Assembly (NCBI GenBank): GCA_051453625.1
Contig: JBOZIK010000001.1
Location: 634,476 to 668,877 of the forward strand
Reading direction: 5' to 3'
Source of the DNA: Welwitschia mirabilis
Taxonomy: Eukaryota; Gnetophyta; Gnetopsida; Welwitschiales
DNA: 34,402 bases
Shown piece after piece: positions 10,088 to 22,300 of this stretch. The stretch's first letter is position 1. Every line of letters starts with the position of its first letter. Under the pieces are notes generated by a model, which was not told the origin of the DNA, did not search any database, and saw only the letters and a list, made by a program, of their open reading frames with translations. The translations under genes were made by a program, and so were the position numbers.

Positions 10088-10559
10088 TAATTGTGTTTTC
10101 TAATTATTTTAAATCTTATAATGTGTTAATAGAGTTTAAATAGGATTTGATCCTAGGTTCCGTTATGCATGATAGTTAATAACTATATAAAAAAATATTA
10201 TGGTTAATTATGGTAATTAAAGCTGGGGTGTTATACATCATCTACTTGATTAGTTTTTGGCCCTCAATCTTGTATTAATTCCTTAGTGGAAAAAATCAAA
10301 ATACTCATAAACTGGACTAGTATGCGTTACATACTACTATTCCTAAGGACTTATCTTTCAATGTAGTTATATAAGAAGTTTTAAAATAATTAAAAATAAA
10401 TAATATTACATACTTCCAAGTGTTTGAATTAAAATCTTAGATTAAATAGTTCTTAAAAAATTAGCATGTATTTAAGAATCAACAAATTGAAAGCCTACCT
10501 GAGGATAACCTTCTCATAGAATCATTTAATTCCTAGTGTTCAACTTAATTCCTAGGCAT
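10088..10559. other. Unassigned leader or lost gag-protease region
   Basis: No gag, zinc knuckle or protease motif could be read. GGGGTGTTATACATCA near 10225-10240 resembles an LTR terminus of the TGTTACA type, but no matching partner was found. Confidence 0.35.
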
Positions 10560-13360
10560 GAGCTATATTTAAAACATCAACTCTCTCAAAATTCATTCGA
10601 AAGATTCATTGAAATTAATGAATAACTTTGTTTTGAAAATAATGTGATCAATTTGTCTAAAGATGTAGAAAATCCAAGGGAGATGATAATTAGTATTCCC
10701 TACCTTATCGTCTTTGCTAACATTTTCTTAAATTGTTCTAGAATTATACTAATATTTTTACATTATCTTACAAAGAGCTAATAAATTTTAATGCAAAAGT
10801 CATAATCCATAAAATTCCCTTGAAATTAGAGATGTAGCCTTATATTCAAAAGTGTAGAGCTATAAATCCTAAATTAAAGCTTACTATGTATCAAGAGTTT
10901 AAAATACTAATTCAACATGGAATTTTTTATGTAATTGATACATCACATGGTTAAGAAATCTTTTACTTGTATTAAAGAATAATTATATTAGTGATCATAT
11001 TAATTTTTGGAATTTAAACCAAGCCTTTATAAGATAGCAATATCCGCTACCTCAGATAGATCTTATCACTTAGCATGCATCTGCTATGGGATTTATTATT
11101 TTTGGATGTATTTTTTAGATATAATTAGATCCTAACTAGTAAAGATGATCATAGTCAAATTGGTATCACCACTAAATGGGGTAATTTTTTCTTCAAGAAA
11201 ACGCCTTTAGATTTATCTAATGCCTAAGAAACTTTTCAAAGAGCCATGAATAAATCTTTCATAGGAATAATTGATAATTTTGTGATTGTTTATTTAGATG
11301 ATATTATGTATACTCCAAGAAAGGTTTAGATAATTTTAAGCACTTGTAAGTGATATTTTATAATTATAAAAATTTTAAGATACTATTAAACCCAAAAAAA
11401 TAGTATTCTATGTCTTGAAGCTGGTGTTATTTTAGGATATTGTGTTTTAAGATTTTGGGTCATAATTAATCCTATGTACATAAAATTAATTAAATAATTA
11501 GAGTTTTTAATCTTTAAGAAAGATTTAAGGTATTTATTTGGGAAGATCAACTTTTTTAAAATGCTTATTCTTAAATGATTTTTTTGAAACATTTATTCTT
11601 AGATTTACAAAAGTAACCACATCTTTGCAAAAAAATGTTGAAGCAAGATTAAGATGTTAAAAGGACATCTTAGGCACAACAAGTTTTCATTACTATTATT
11701 AAATCTATTATAAATTTCCTAATCTTATCACCACTCGATTTCCATAACGATTTCTTTCTTTATTCTTTTTCTTCTCATGATTCAATTGCATCCATATTAA
11801 TTCATAAGATAGACCAACAAAATCTTGCTATTTTTTTCTTTCACATCATATTAGATGATGCTTAATTATAGTACATTAAATTAAATAGGCATGCTTATGA
11901 ATTTGTCAAGGCTATTAAGTATTTCAAATATTACATCTATTTGAATGGATTCTACTTAGTTGTTTTTTATCATATGATCAAATAAATGCTAGTGAAGCTA
12001 AACTGTCTTTAAAGAAATCTTCATGACTGACTAAATTATAATAGTTTAATTTTACAATTATAATTAATAAGATTATTAAATCACTTATCTCAACATAATG
12101 TTTGACTTGTAAAAACCTAGAGGTATGTCATAATTAGTAGTAGATCGTAGAAAAAGGCTGTTAGGATTAGGATTGTACCATTATTTGAAAATGAAAAATT
12201 TACCAACTTTTACAAATATTTAAACAAAAATATATTTCTTATAGAACTTAAACAAATTTAAAATCATCAATGATGTTTTTATTATAATTTTTATAGAGGT
12301 GCTCATTGCAACTAGAAGTATGGGATGTTTTGAATTAGTTTCATGTCATTAAGAAATATATTATGAGAACCCACTAGTAATGACCAATGATATTACTAGG
12401 AAATAATATTAATGGCCTATAATTCATGAATATTATATGAATATAATCTAAGGATGTTATAAATGCCCAACTCATACTCCTAAGTTATCCAAAGCAATAG
12501 CCTTACTAAAGCTAGGTTTTAAATCTACCCCTTTTAACACAAGGATATTAGACATTGTTGGCATGATTCATCCACTTTATTCTAAGCCCATAAGTTTATC
12601 ATAATTTTAATTGATTATTTTACTAAATGGTTAAAGTAAGTAATCTCAAACATTATACAACTAAAGAGTTAATTTCATTTCTTAAAGAATTCATTTTAAC
12701 TTAATTTGGAATCCTAGAGATATTAGTTTATGATAATGGCCCAGCTTTTATTTTTGCTTAATTTATTAATTAGGCAAATAAACATAAGATCATCATTAGA
12801 AATTTATCTAATTATTACCCTCAAGATAATGGTTTAGCATAATCCACAAATAAAAATATTAAAGCTACCTTAAGAATATGTATAGAAGAAAACCATCATG
12901 ATTAGCACAACTAGCTCAAGTTTGCTCTTTGGGCTAATGGGATTCGCTCTAGAAAAGATATAAAATCATTAAATTTTAAACTAGTTTACATAGTGGAAGC
13001 TAAAATTTCCTTAGATATACATAGGATTTAACATAAGGTTTTAGTTAATTCTTCATTAAACCTTGCAACAAGAATGGGTTGTATTACATAAGCTAACTAC
13101 AAAAGAAATTTACTAAAAGTAGTGTGAATTTTAACTAAGTATAAAGAAAACATGGACTATCTCCTTTAAGCCAAGGAATTTAGTTAGGTTTTATAATCAT
13201 AAAAGGGTGAAAAAAATGGTGAATTTTATCTTTAATGGCTAGGAATTTATTTTTTTAAAAAGATTTTTAGTTTAGCTACATATCAATTGGTTAATACATT
13301 AGGGCATGTTATGGGATACCACTATACTATGCTCCATTTAAAATGATATTATCATAGCCC
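10560..13360 (+). pseudogene. Decayed Ty3/gypsy pol: RT, RNase H and integrase
   Basis: RT: HKIPLK near 10810, INPKL near 10870, FWNLNQAF near 11005, YPLPQIDL near 11045, the conserved YNQI with Gln replaced by TAG at 11126-11128, FQRAMN near 11240 and an intact YLDDI at 11291-11305. Then LNPKK, a LFGKINFF motif typical of the connection to RNase H, and an RNase H trace (SPLDFHNDFFLYSF-like near 11735, HAYEFVKAIKYF near 11890). Integrase: LIDYFTKW near 12610, DNGPAF at 12732, and YYPQDNGLA followed by TAA at 12840-12842 where family members have the catalytic Glu. The LKFALWA region follows, and an end resembling the integrase C-terminal HLRRYY motif lies near 13335. At least two frameshifts and many stops show it is dead. 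RT is read in one frame over about 220 bp and integrase in one frame over about 230 bp, so substitutions dominate over indels. Confidence 0.85.
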
Positions 13361-14177
13361 TAACTAAGGGTATCCCTTATTAAAGAACTATAAATAGTGT
13401 ATAGTTTTCTATTTTTATTTGAAATTAGTTTATTTTTCTATTTTGGTATATAATCCATTGCTAACAATTGTAGTTATACTAGTATTATAAGAGAAGAAAA
13501 TACCATTCTTTGCTTATGAAGTATATTTTGAATTTTATATGGAGAAGATGGATAACATCCATCATCTAAAATAATTTATGAGAGTTTATTTTCCTTTTAG
13601 TAGAAATACTAATAGTGCACTTTATAAGTGGGTGGACTAAATGTTGGCATCCATGAATGTTTCATAATGGACCTATGCATTTCCATATCCTAGTTTTATG
13701 AAGATCGCCATATAATCACCTCACCTCTACCTATATAATATTTACCTATGAACTAGTTAGAATAAGAATAGGTACTAGTTAAAAAGCAATGTACTCAAAA
13801 TATAAAAGGTAGAGAAAAAATAAATGTCCTCCATCTAGCCCCTCCTTCATTTTCTACTTCTATAAATAAAGGAATAATTACTTCTTCATGTGATCCATCT
13901 TTAAAAATTGTTATGGCTATTAATAAAATAAAATTGGAGATACAAAAATAGCTAGTGTACATTAGTAACATCCTCTATTAAGAAATTGAATACAATGTGA
14001 TAGCGGACATCTAAAGACTCAAGTAGATTTACTCTTACTTTCCTTTCTACTCTCTTTATTAGTAATTTATACATTTCTTTTTATGTTTTCCTAGGTATAA
14101 AATGTTATTACATTATAAGGCTCATCACTCCCAATAGATTCGTAATAGGTTAATAGATAAAATATTATGCTTTTTCA
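13361..14177. other. Unassigned region between pol end and right LTR
   Basis: Expected to be the 3' untranslated part of the gypsy element. No G-rich polypurine tract is visible before the right LTR. A purine-rich stretch near 13925-13950 is the nearest candidate. TATA-like sites occur (for example TATAAATA near 13391) but are uninformative in such A+T-rich DNA. Confidence 0.4.
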
Positions 14178-15640
14178 ATGGGTCCTTCTTCATGCCTCAT
14201 AGCTCGCGAGTTCTAAATGATCAAAACTAATCTCTATGCACTTTAGTATATTAGTCCCATTAGCTATCATTTTGATTTAGAATAAGTTAAATTTATTAGT
14301 CAAACATATATAAGTTAATTTATTCCTCTTAAATAAAAAATCACAAACCAGACCCTTATTTTATGATTCATAACTTGTGGTGTTTCCTTTTTTTAAAAGA
14401 CAAGATCATATTCTTTCTCTTTTCTTGAGAAGGCTATCACTTAAATATAATGATTTTATTAGATTATATTAAAAATTTAATTACTTAAAACAAAAGAATA
14501 AGAATAAAATCTATTACTAGGCTAAGAGCATATTAGATCATGAATCATAGCTTGCAACATTCTAAGGTTACAACACCTTAATAAATATGTTAGCTTTTAA
14601 GAGAAATTGTCGTGACTAGCTTGTGATTCTATTTATTCAGTCTGGATTCTAAATTTTTTTTTTAATTTTTAACCCATATCCTTCTAAAAACACTCTCTAT
14701 ATTCATAATCATTGATCAATTTTGATAGCTTTAAATAAAAACATTATATCTAAAGTAAGTTTGACCCACAACAAAACTACAACATACGTCCTGTAATGCT
14801 CACCTATAATATCAATTCTTATAAATATTTTACTATGACCCATAAACTATGGCCTACGACTCTACTTTTATGGCTTACATTTTAATATGCTAGCTCATGA
14901 CTTAACACTTGCAGTCTTTGTTAAAGGATGTTAACTTTCAAGAAGAATTGTTATGATCCATGACTATAGCCACATTTTTTCCCCTTAAAGTGCTAAGTTA
15001 TTTTAGTTAAGATTGAAAATCCTTTCACTTTACACTATGCATTAGCCTATTAAAATATAGTTACCAATTAATTAATACATGATAGCCATGATAAGTGTAT
15101 AGATAATTTGGCTCCAAATCAATTTGTATCACATAGTATTTCACTAGGGACTTTGGGCTCTCAAAGAAACTATTATGGCTTATAGCCTATATTATTTAAA
15201 TATAAATACTAGTTGCGAGAAAATGACTATAATCCTATCATATGTATTTTTTTCCTTATAACTTGAGTTCCAAGGTTTCATGACTTGTAGCTCTTTATTT
15301 TATTTTTACTTCTTTATTTGAAGTTATAATGGCCTGAATCTATAATATATATTTTATTTTTATGGCTTGTAGCTCATCATATTACATCATAGCCTTATAT
15401 CTCAGGTTTATCTTGCATGGATTTTCATTGCTACAACATTTCTATTGTAGCCCTTATTCTACACTTATCTAGTATAGCTTTGATCATGGATCTTCACTTG
15501 TGGATCACTAGATTATGTTTCTTTCAATGTGGTTACCTCTTCTATAAATATTTTAAAAATTTTTTACTAGCCATAAGTCATCATGCATCATATATAGAAC
15601 AATAAAAAATCCTAATTAGTAACTACCATGTAACATCTCT
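14178..15640 (+). repeat. 3' LTR of the Ty3/gypsy element
   Basis: Homologous to 8545-9930 over nearly its whole length. It contains about 45 bp near 14215-14258 not present in the left copy. The left boundary (TGGGTCC at about 14178) and right boundary are set only by where the alignment fades. Confidence 0.55.
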
Positions 15641-16853
15641 ATGTTAGAGAAAATTTTAAGGCTAATCTTCCTAATGATTCATGGAAAGTTTAATTTAGCC
15701 TAAGTCATTTTTATTTTCATTTCTACTTTTATTTTTACTGTCATTTTATTCTTGTAACTTCCCCACTTAAAACCTTTAGTAATTGTTCTTAAAACTCCTA
15801 CATAAAGGCCTACTTAGAAATACATAGACCCAAATAATAATCTATTATCAACATTTTTCACTTCAAAGTCTTTTTTCTATTTGTGATATTAGGTATAAGG
15901 ATCCTACTTCATTGAGTTTATACAACCTGTTACTTTAGAATTAGAGACCTTTACTTCGAATATTCCTAGATTTGAAGATGCTTGATAGATAGAAAGTACT
16001 AAAGAATTTTGAAACTTCATCATAATTAATGGATTTTATTGCTTATTTTTTGATAGTTTTTAAACTACTGCTATGACCTTTTGTCATGAATTTTCTATAG
16101 TTGCAAATAAAACCTTAATATAAATTTCATCATTCTACCTTTTGCAGCTCATCCCCCTCATATCTAACTCAACTTATCAAGTTTATAATATTTCTACCTC
16201 AAAAGATAAAGATGTAGTCCACCATACAAATTGTGACTACTATCAAGATATTTTAGTATAAAGGTTTTAGATATCTATAAGAACCATTTTTAAGTTTGGG
16301 GTTTTAGGATTTAAGGTTTTAACAATGTTATTAGTATTTGAGTTTTGATTCATAATTGAAAAGGACTAGTGCTTTCATCCTGCTTATGCTCTTAATTCTT
16401 AGCTATGAAAGCAAGCTTGAGAGCATTTCATACAAGGGTTAAACTTCAAATTCTACATGACCCCTTATTTGGTTAATTATGTCCTACATCTCTGAGACCC
16501 AATAATACTTAGAGATATTCCACTTTGCATTCATTCATAACTTGTTGCTAGAATTATCTTGACATTAATTTGAAAGTTGTTTTCAATGATATACATAATG
16601 GACTACTTTGATCACTAAGTAAATGAGGTAATTATGTATTTTCTATACCTATTTCTTTAATTCTTTATTTTTAACACAAAAATTATGAAGTTATTTCTTG
16701 ATATCATTAAGATTATTAAAGATAGTTAATTCTTCAGTCAAGCTAGTTTTCATAGTAATTTCATCATAACTCAAGTAGCTAAAACTAAGATTACTTCTTT
16801 TATACTACCTTGTTTCATTATGTCCTACTTTATATGCTAGAGGTGATTTGGCT
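15641..16853. other. Unassigned region
   Basis: No recognised domain. Parts (for example 16160-16260) give protein-like stretches in one frame, so the decayed frame that becomes clear at 16854 may begin earlier. Boundaries cannot be set. Confidence 0.4.
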
Positions 16854-18690
16854 ATGGCTCAACATTAAAGCCAAATTCACTTTAATTAAGAAGCTAAAGT
16901 TGCTAATCCAATCCTTTCATACTAAGATTTAGATTTGTAGTGGAATAATCATCATAAACAAATATCTTTAATGCTCACTACAGCTTTAATCTAGATAGTA
17001 AAATTTGATTTCACAAAACTCATTTTACTCATTAGATCCACACTCATGATAAAATATATCATGGCCTCTAGGATGATTTAGAGTAAGGGATTATAAGTAA
17101 TAGTTAATGAGAATGGTTTAACTCAGAGGTAGGGAATTTTCAAGCCTATACTGTACCCATACCTAAATGCTCTATAGGAATGTTAGAGGTTTGAGGTGGA
17201 TCCTACTAATTCATATCCTCACATATATGTGTTTATTTAGTGGGATTATCTATAAGAAATTACACTCACCCATAGGGCCTGCTACTCCTTTCTGAGTAAT
17301 TCACTCACCTTATCTAGTATTCATAAGGAGGGCATAAATTTAAACTACCTAGTTGCTTTTAAAAAGATTCTAGATTATCTCAATATTCTAAAGGAGTCTT
17401 CTATCATCTTGTATCATCTTAAACATCACTTCCTATTACTTTAATATCTTGTCTTCCTCCTTTTTATCCTAGCATAACATTAGAGGCATCATCAATTTCA
17501 AAGGATCCTCCACTTAACAAAAACCCATTAGTTATAGAAACTATTAAAGTAGATAAAAGGATAATTCAGATTTCTATAGAAGGCTCTAATCTATTCCTCA
17601 AATACTTAGGATAAAAGAAAGACAAAACATCTGAAGATATGTTATTTTAATATAAGAGGCAAAGGACTGATAAACTTTGGAAATTCTTAGAGGATCCTAG
17701 AAAGTTGTACAAGGAAACAACTACAATAAATTTGAACATGTAAGTAGCTTATCTAGTAGAGGTAAGAGAAAAGAATGCCTAAAATGTAGTTTCATATGGC
17801 TTTGGATTTGGAAAAAAAATTGCATCACTTAATGATCCTAGAATTAGAGGCTCTTAGATCCAACCTATAGGTCAGGGATGTAGAAATTAATAATATAAAT
17901 AGATACATGCCAATTAGTAAGTATTCCTGTAAGATCAAGAGGAGAAACTCAATTGAGTATATAAAGACTCAGAATCTAAATAGGCTAAATTTAGTTTCTT
18001 AAGAGTATAGCTTAGGGTATAGGACTATGAGCTCTTAAGTCTATAGGAATTAAATAAGAATCGATAATAGAAAGATCTAACTTAGAAGTCATGATCAAAT
18101 ATAAAGATGAATAAATATACACCTTGATGATGATGTGGCTTACCTTGGGTCACATAGCAGGTGATTGACCTAAACAACATTTTAACCTTTCATTTTTACT
18201 AGAGAAGTTTTATTCCTTTACAACTAATATCACCTTCTAATTGAGCATCACAGAGGGAATTATAGCCAAAGCAAGGTTTATTTTATGAATTCCTTTATTT
18301 TATTTTAAAAAAATCATGGTCATTGCCATTTTAAACTATGAAAATTACATAGTTACCTCACTCTAAGAAGTTGACCATAGGTTTGCTAAGAATGAAATAA
18401 CCATTGATGTAGTACTTTTCAAGTTTGATTAATTATCTACATCATTGTAAAGGAATCTTGTTCTAATAGGATCAACATTTTAATGAATAATTTAAGTTCA
18501 AGAATACTAGTAAATTATTGTCGAAGGAACTATAAGACATGCAGGATGCCATTAATGAGGTAACTTCTTATTTACAATAATTGGCCAGGAATCTCTAGTA
18601 TGAATTTGAGATAGTTCTTTAAATTCATTTAGATTATTTTGAATATATTGAGACCAATTTTTTTAAATATCTATAGATTAATAAATGTTT
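16854..18690 (+). pseudogene. Decayed long reading frame of unknown identity
   Basis: I do not recognise this protein. From ATG 16854 to about 17480 one frame stays readable for about 210 codons with fifteen in-frame stops: eight TAG, seven TAA and no TGA. From about 17468 a second frame continues to about 18220, with compact protein-like segments such as KTSEDMLF and SYGFGFGKKIASLNDPRIRG. Its stops are mainly TAG and TAA, with four TGA. After two more shifts (18316 and 18497) the final part, with SKLLSKEL then DMQDAINEV, looks like an amphipathic coiled coil. Most stops sit where Gln would fit. It lies right after the LTR at 14178-15640, so it could be an internal ORF of another retroelement that uses this LTR, a gag-like ORF, or an endogenous pararetroviral or host-derived ORF. 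I cannot choose among them. Confidence 0.45.
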
Positions 18691-19113
18691 TTTATACCTT
18701 CTAAATTAGTTCTAATTTTAGTTAATAATTGTGTACCAGTTTACAACTATAAAATCATTATTTAACTACCTTTCTTACTATATATAATGAATCATGTAAT
18801 GTTTTATTTTTAAGATAAAAAATTAAAAAAATAGAGGAAGAAGAATATAATATCAAGAGGCTACTTTTTAGGCTAAAAGAAATGAAAAGATTCTATCTTT
18901 CATGTGGTATTTTTTTAATTTACATGCAATGATTAGGCTTTAGTCTTTCTTGCACAGCTATTATAAAAGATGATTTGTAATTTTTTATTTATATAATTTT
19001 AATATTTTAATTAAATTATTTTGTTAAAATAATTATTTATATTTTCATGCATTATTTTTTCATTATGGTAAAATAGATGAGTCATCTTTAAAATAGTTGA
19101 AAACTTCTTTTTC
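18691..19113. other. No recognisable feature
   Basis: Very A+T-rich DNA with long A and T runs. I see nothing in it beyond composition. Confidence 0.5.
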
Positions 19114-19326
19114 TTAGAAATTGACTCTTAGTTTCCTTAGAACTATAGTTAAATAAGTTTCTTGATTCTTCGGGTCAGTTTTCTCTATAAATACTTTATA
19201 ATATAAGGTCCTCCCACTAGTGCTTATCTTTGTTAAATTGTCTATGATGGTCAAAATATCAGCTAATCTATTAGCCTTTTTTAATTTCCTCTTTATCAAT
19301 TCTGCCATAATAGAATACATATTCAA
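19114..19326 (-). CDS. Possible small protein remnant, 70 codons
   Basis: Open on the minus strand from ATG at 19326 to a stop at 19114. The product is basic, with segments such as MAELIKRKLKKANRLAD and IEKTDPKNQETYLT. It mixes Lys, Arg, Asp, Glu, Thr and Leu, unlike the Phe/Ile/Asn/Tyr composition of chance frames in this DNA. That is the only reason to list it. I recognise no family, see no promoter, and find no convincing upstream continuation. It is probably an exon or mobile-element fragment, or a chance frame. Confidence 0.25.
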   Translation of the reverse strand: MNMYSIMAELIKRKLKKANRLADILTIIDNLTKISTSGRTLYYKVFIEKTDPKNQETYLTIVLRKLRVNF

Positions 19327-22300
19327 TATTTTACTGACTTTGATAAACTATTATAAGAGGTATATATATTTTTTCTCTAACCTTTAAAACCAAAATTATA
19401 TGCCTAAAATAGTAATCAAGTTTAACCTAGTGATTTAGTTTGTAGCTTAGGCCCAATTTCATAATCAATAAGTTGATCCACATATGTCTGGATTAGTCCA
19501 TTGATGTGGTATTCTTACTTTGACATTGTAAATCCATTTTATTAGGTTAGTTTAAACTTAGCACTAGTTCAATTAAATTGTTGTAATAGTGGACTTAGTA
19601 CCTAAAAGATTGATGCTTTTACCACTAGGTACTTTATCAACTGAGTGCTTCTTCAATTTGGTGTTCCTACAATTCCATCAATATGTTGTAATGATAAGGT
19701 ATAGCATTTATTTATGATTTGTTATTAAGAAGGGATTTGTTGGAAAAAATAACTCCTCTAATATAATTCTTTTTATCATTTCCATATAAGTGGGTGTAAC
19801 AACATATTTTCTCTTTCCCCATATATCATTAAACCTATTTTATTTAATACTTAATTAAATTCCTATAATTGTAAGCCTCTTGATTTTAACTTGTAAAAAG
19901 AGTATTTAAGAGAGTTACATATAATGAAAAATCAAAATACTTTTTACAATCCTTGGTGTATGCTTTAATGAATTATGAAGCTAATATTAAAGTTCTTTTA
20001 TTATATTTGTAAGACTTAAAGGATCTATTAGATAGAAGAAATGTATGTGAAATAAGTCAAAAAGATGTCATTTATAAAGTTACTTAAATTTTTGAGTAAA
20101 ACTTGGAATGATTTAACCAAATTATGGGATTTTAGGTTTCATTTTCTTTATATGTTATCTATTGAAGGAATTTAAGAAAGACATGATCTTCATCTCTAAC
20201 AATATTTTAGTCACAAGTCAACGTATCTACTTTTCTTGGGAAGCTTGAATTTAGTCATAAGGCAACATGTTTACTTTTCTTGAGGATCTTGAAACTATCT
20301 ACATATTTTAGTGAGGAAATAGTAAGATCCCATTTTTATCCTACAAATCTAAATTCCTAGATGAAGAGGAATAATAATACTTAAATAATTTTTCTCTATA
20401 GAAATTTCTCCTCCAGTATTATTGAAATATTATTTTTTTCTAATTGTGTTTCTCTAAATTTTTTGAAGTAAAACATTTTAGGATCATAATGATAAATTTA
20501 TTCTTAAATGTCACATTTTTTAAGACAAAAATTCCCCTAATAAAGACAATTTTCTTCTTAAGTTATACAGGACACCATTTTAGAAAATTTATCAAAATGA
20601 AATTTAGGAGATTAAGCCATAAATTGATAAATGGATTTTACCTTGAAAGGCATTAATTTAATCTTAAGAAGCATAACACCCTTTCATATTTGGTGATTTA
20701 CCTTAAATTTTTTCAAATAAAAATTATTTTTAAACTTTCCCTATTTTCTTCTAATGTTTATCTAGCAATCTAGAACCTTAAGCAATATAATCATACAAAA
20801 CTATTAGTTGAAAAATAATATAAAAGAATTCTCTATTAATATTGTAAGACAAGATTACTTCTTTTTAAATTCCATTTCAAGCCACATAAGGCTTTTACAC
20901 CTTCAATGACTCTTTGAATAATGGACTTATTTCATCTATAATAATAAAAATATTCCAATCATAAATATTTATAGAATGGAATCGTTTCAACTTTCTCATT
21001 TCCTAGTTGAAATAAAAATTAATATCATACAACATGCATGTTTATTTTAGATGGATGATAAAATTTAATATAAATATGTATCATATGTTATAAATATTAC
21101 TTTGTTTTAGAGCATTATACAACATTATGCAAAAAATGGTTCACATGATAGTTTCCTACTTATGTTTCTTTTTCTTCCATCCTATGGTTATGATACACTC
21201 TAAACCAACATTAAAAGCTAAATATCAATATTATAAAAAAAATTTCATTGAAGATCCACCTATAATCTAAGGTTATAGCACGCAGAATGATTTGTAAAAA
21301 TTAAAGAACAAATTTATAAAAATTATAAATGATAAGATAAACATAAATTTAAATCTTTAGAAACTTATAATACTTCTCATATTTACCTACCTAGCTTGGA
21401 AGCAACAAGATAGAAAAAAATTGAAATTACCCTAAACTTAAAATTCATCTTCTATTTAGCATGATTTAAAAAATTGTCTTTTTTAAAGAACCTTAAAAAT
21501 ATATCTAAGAAACTAAAAATCAATGTTGCATTTTTAAGAAATGAATAAGAATCATGTAAATATTGTTATCTTTATTTTTCATGAGTAAGAGATTCGGAGA
21601 TGTTATTTTTCTAATGGAAATCAACATATAATTCTTCTAATATTATTGAACATCTAGCTAAGTAATGGTATTGTTCCAATGATAAAAGAGAGATGAATAG
21701 AATTTATTATCATGTATTTCATAAGGTATCCTAATATTTGTAATAATAATATCATTTAATAATTTTCAAATGAATAATATCTCTTTTTTAACCTATCTAG
21801 ACTTAATTTCCCCATGAATGAAATGAAGCCTAAAAATTTGAAAAGTAATTATGCTTTGTTCTAGATTCTAACTTTTTTGTTCTACCTTCTAATACGATGT
21901 GTACTTAAGTGCAACATGAAATGAATTAAAGAAAGACTATAATGTTTGATTTCAACAAAGGAGAAAGTTCCTATTAGATAAAGAATTTGATAAAGCCAAG
22001 TTAGATGCTAATCTATCCATAAAACTTTAAAAAAAAAAAAAAGTATTAGCGGAAGTTCTTATGGATAATACATTACTCATTCATAAGAAGTGGTGCACAT
22101 AATTCATGAAACCTATGAATATCTCCTTCTAATTTATGTTTTTATTTGTTGTAGAATTATGTGCTATTTAACTCTATCATTTTGTATTGACTTATTTCTA
22201 AGATTTGAATAAAATTCAAAATCTTATAAAATAAGAATATTTTGGTAAATTGCTTAAGAATATTAAGCTATGACTTAAAATGGAATAGATTTTTAGCTTT

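Larger units (their letters stand above)
8545..15640 (+). mobile_element. Decayed Ty3/gypsy retrotransposon with two diverged LTRs
   Basis: Two related stretches (8545-9930 and 14178-15640) flank a plus-strand RT, RNase H and integrase remnant (10560-13360). RT wording such as HKIPLK, INPKL, GINFF-like loops and the NYYPQ...NGLA integrase stretch suggest a non-chromoviral, Tat-like lineage, but this is from memory of family patterns. Gag and protease are not visible, and part of the 5' region lies in a 100-base gap. No clear PBS or polypurine tract was found, so the exact ends are estimates. An alternative is that the right LTR belongs to a second element whose interior is the 16.8-18.7-kb frame. 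Confidence 0.6.

Noticed and set aside
11386-11592. Minus-strand open frame of 68 codons
   Set aside because: It is antisense to the RT/RNase H junction of the gypsy pol, which is the real feature there.
15417-15605. 62-codon open frame
   Set aside because: It lies inside the right gypsy LTR. The homologous part of the left LTR does not keep the frame.
4176-18690. Reassigned genetic code with TAA and TAG read as Gln (ciliate-like)
   Set aside because: The pattern of TAG/TAA at Gln positions is striking, but the same elements have TAG and TGA at conserved Trp, TGA at conserved Arg, missing catalytic residues and frameshifts. All fit C-to-T and G-to-A decay in plant transposons.
22027-22045. 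A-run as a possible SINE or processed-transcript tail
   Set aside because: No SINE promoter boxes, target duplication or gene-like sequence upstream. Homopolymer runs are common in this DNA.
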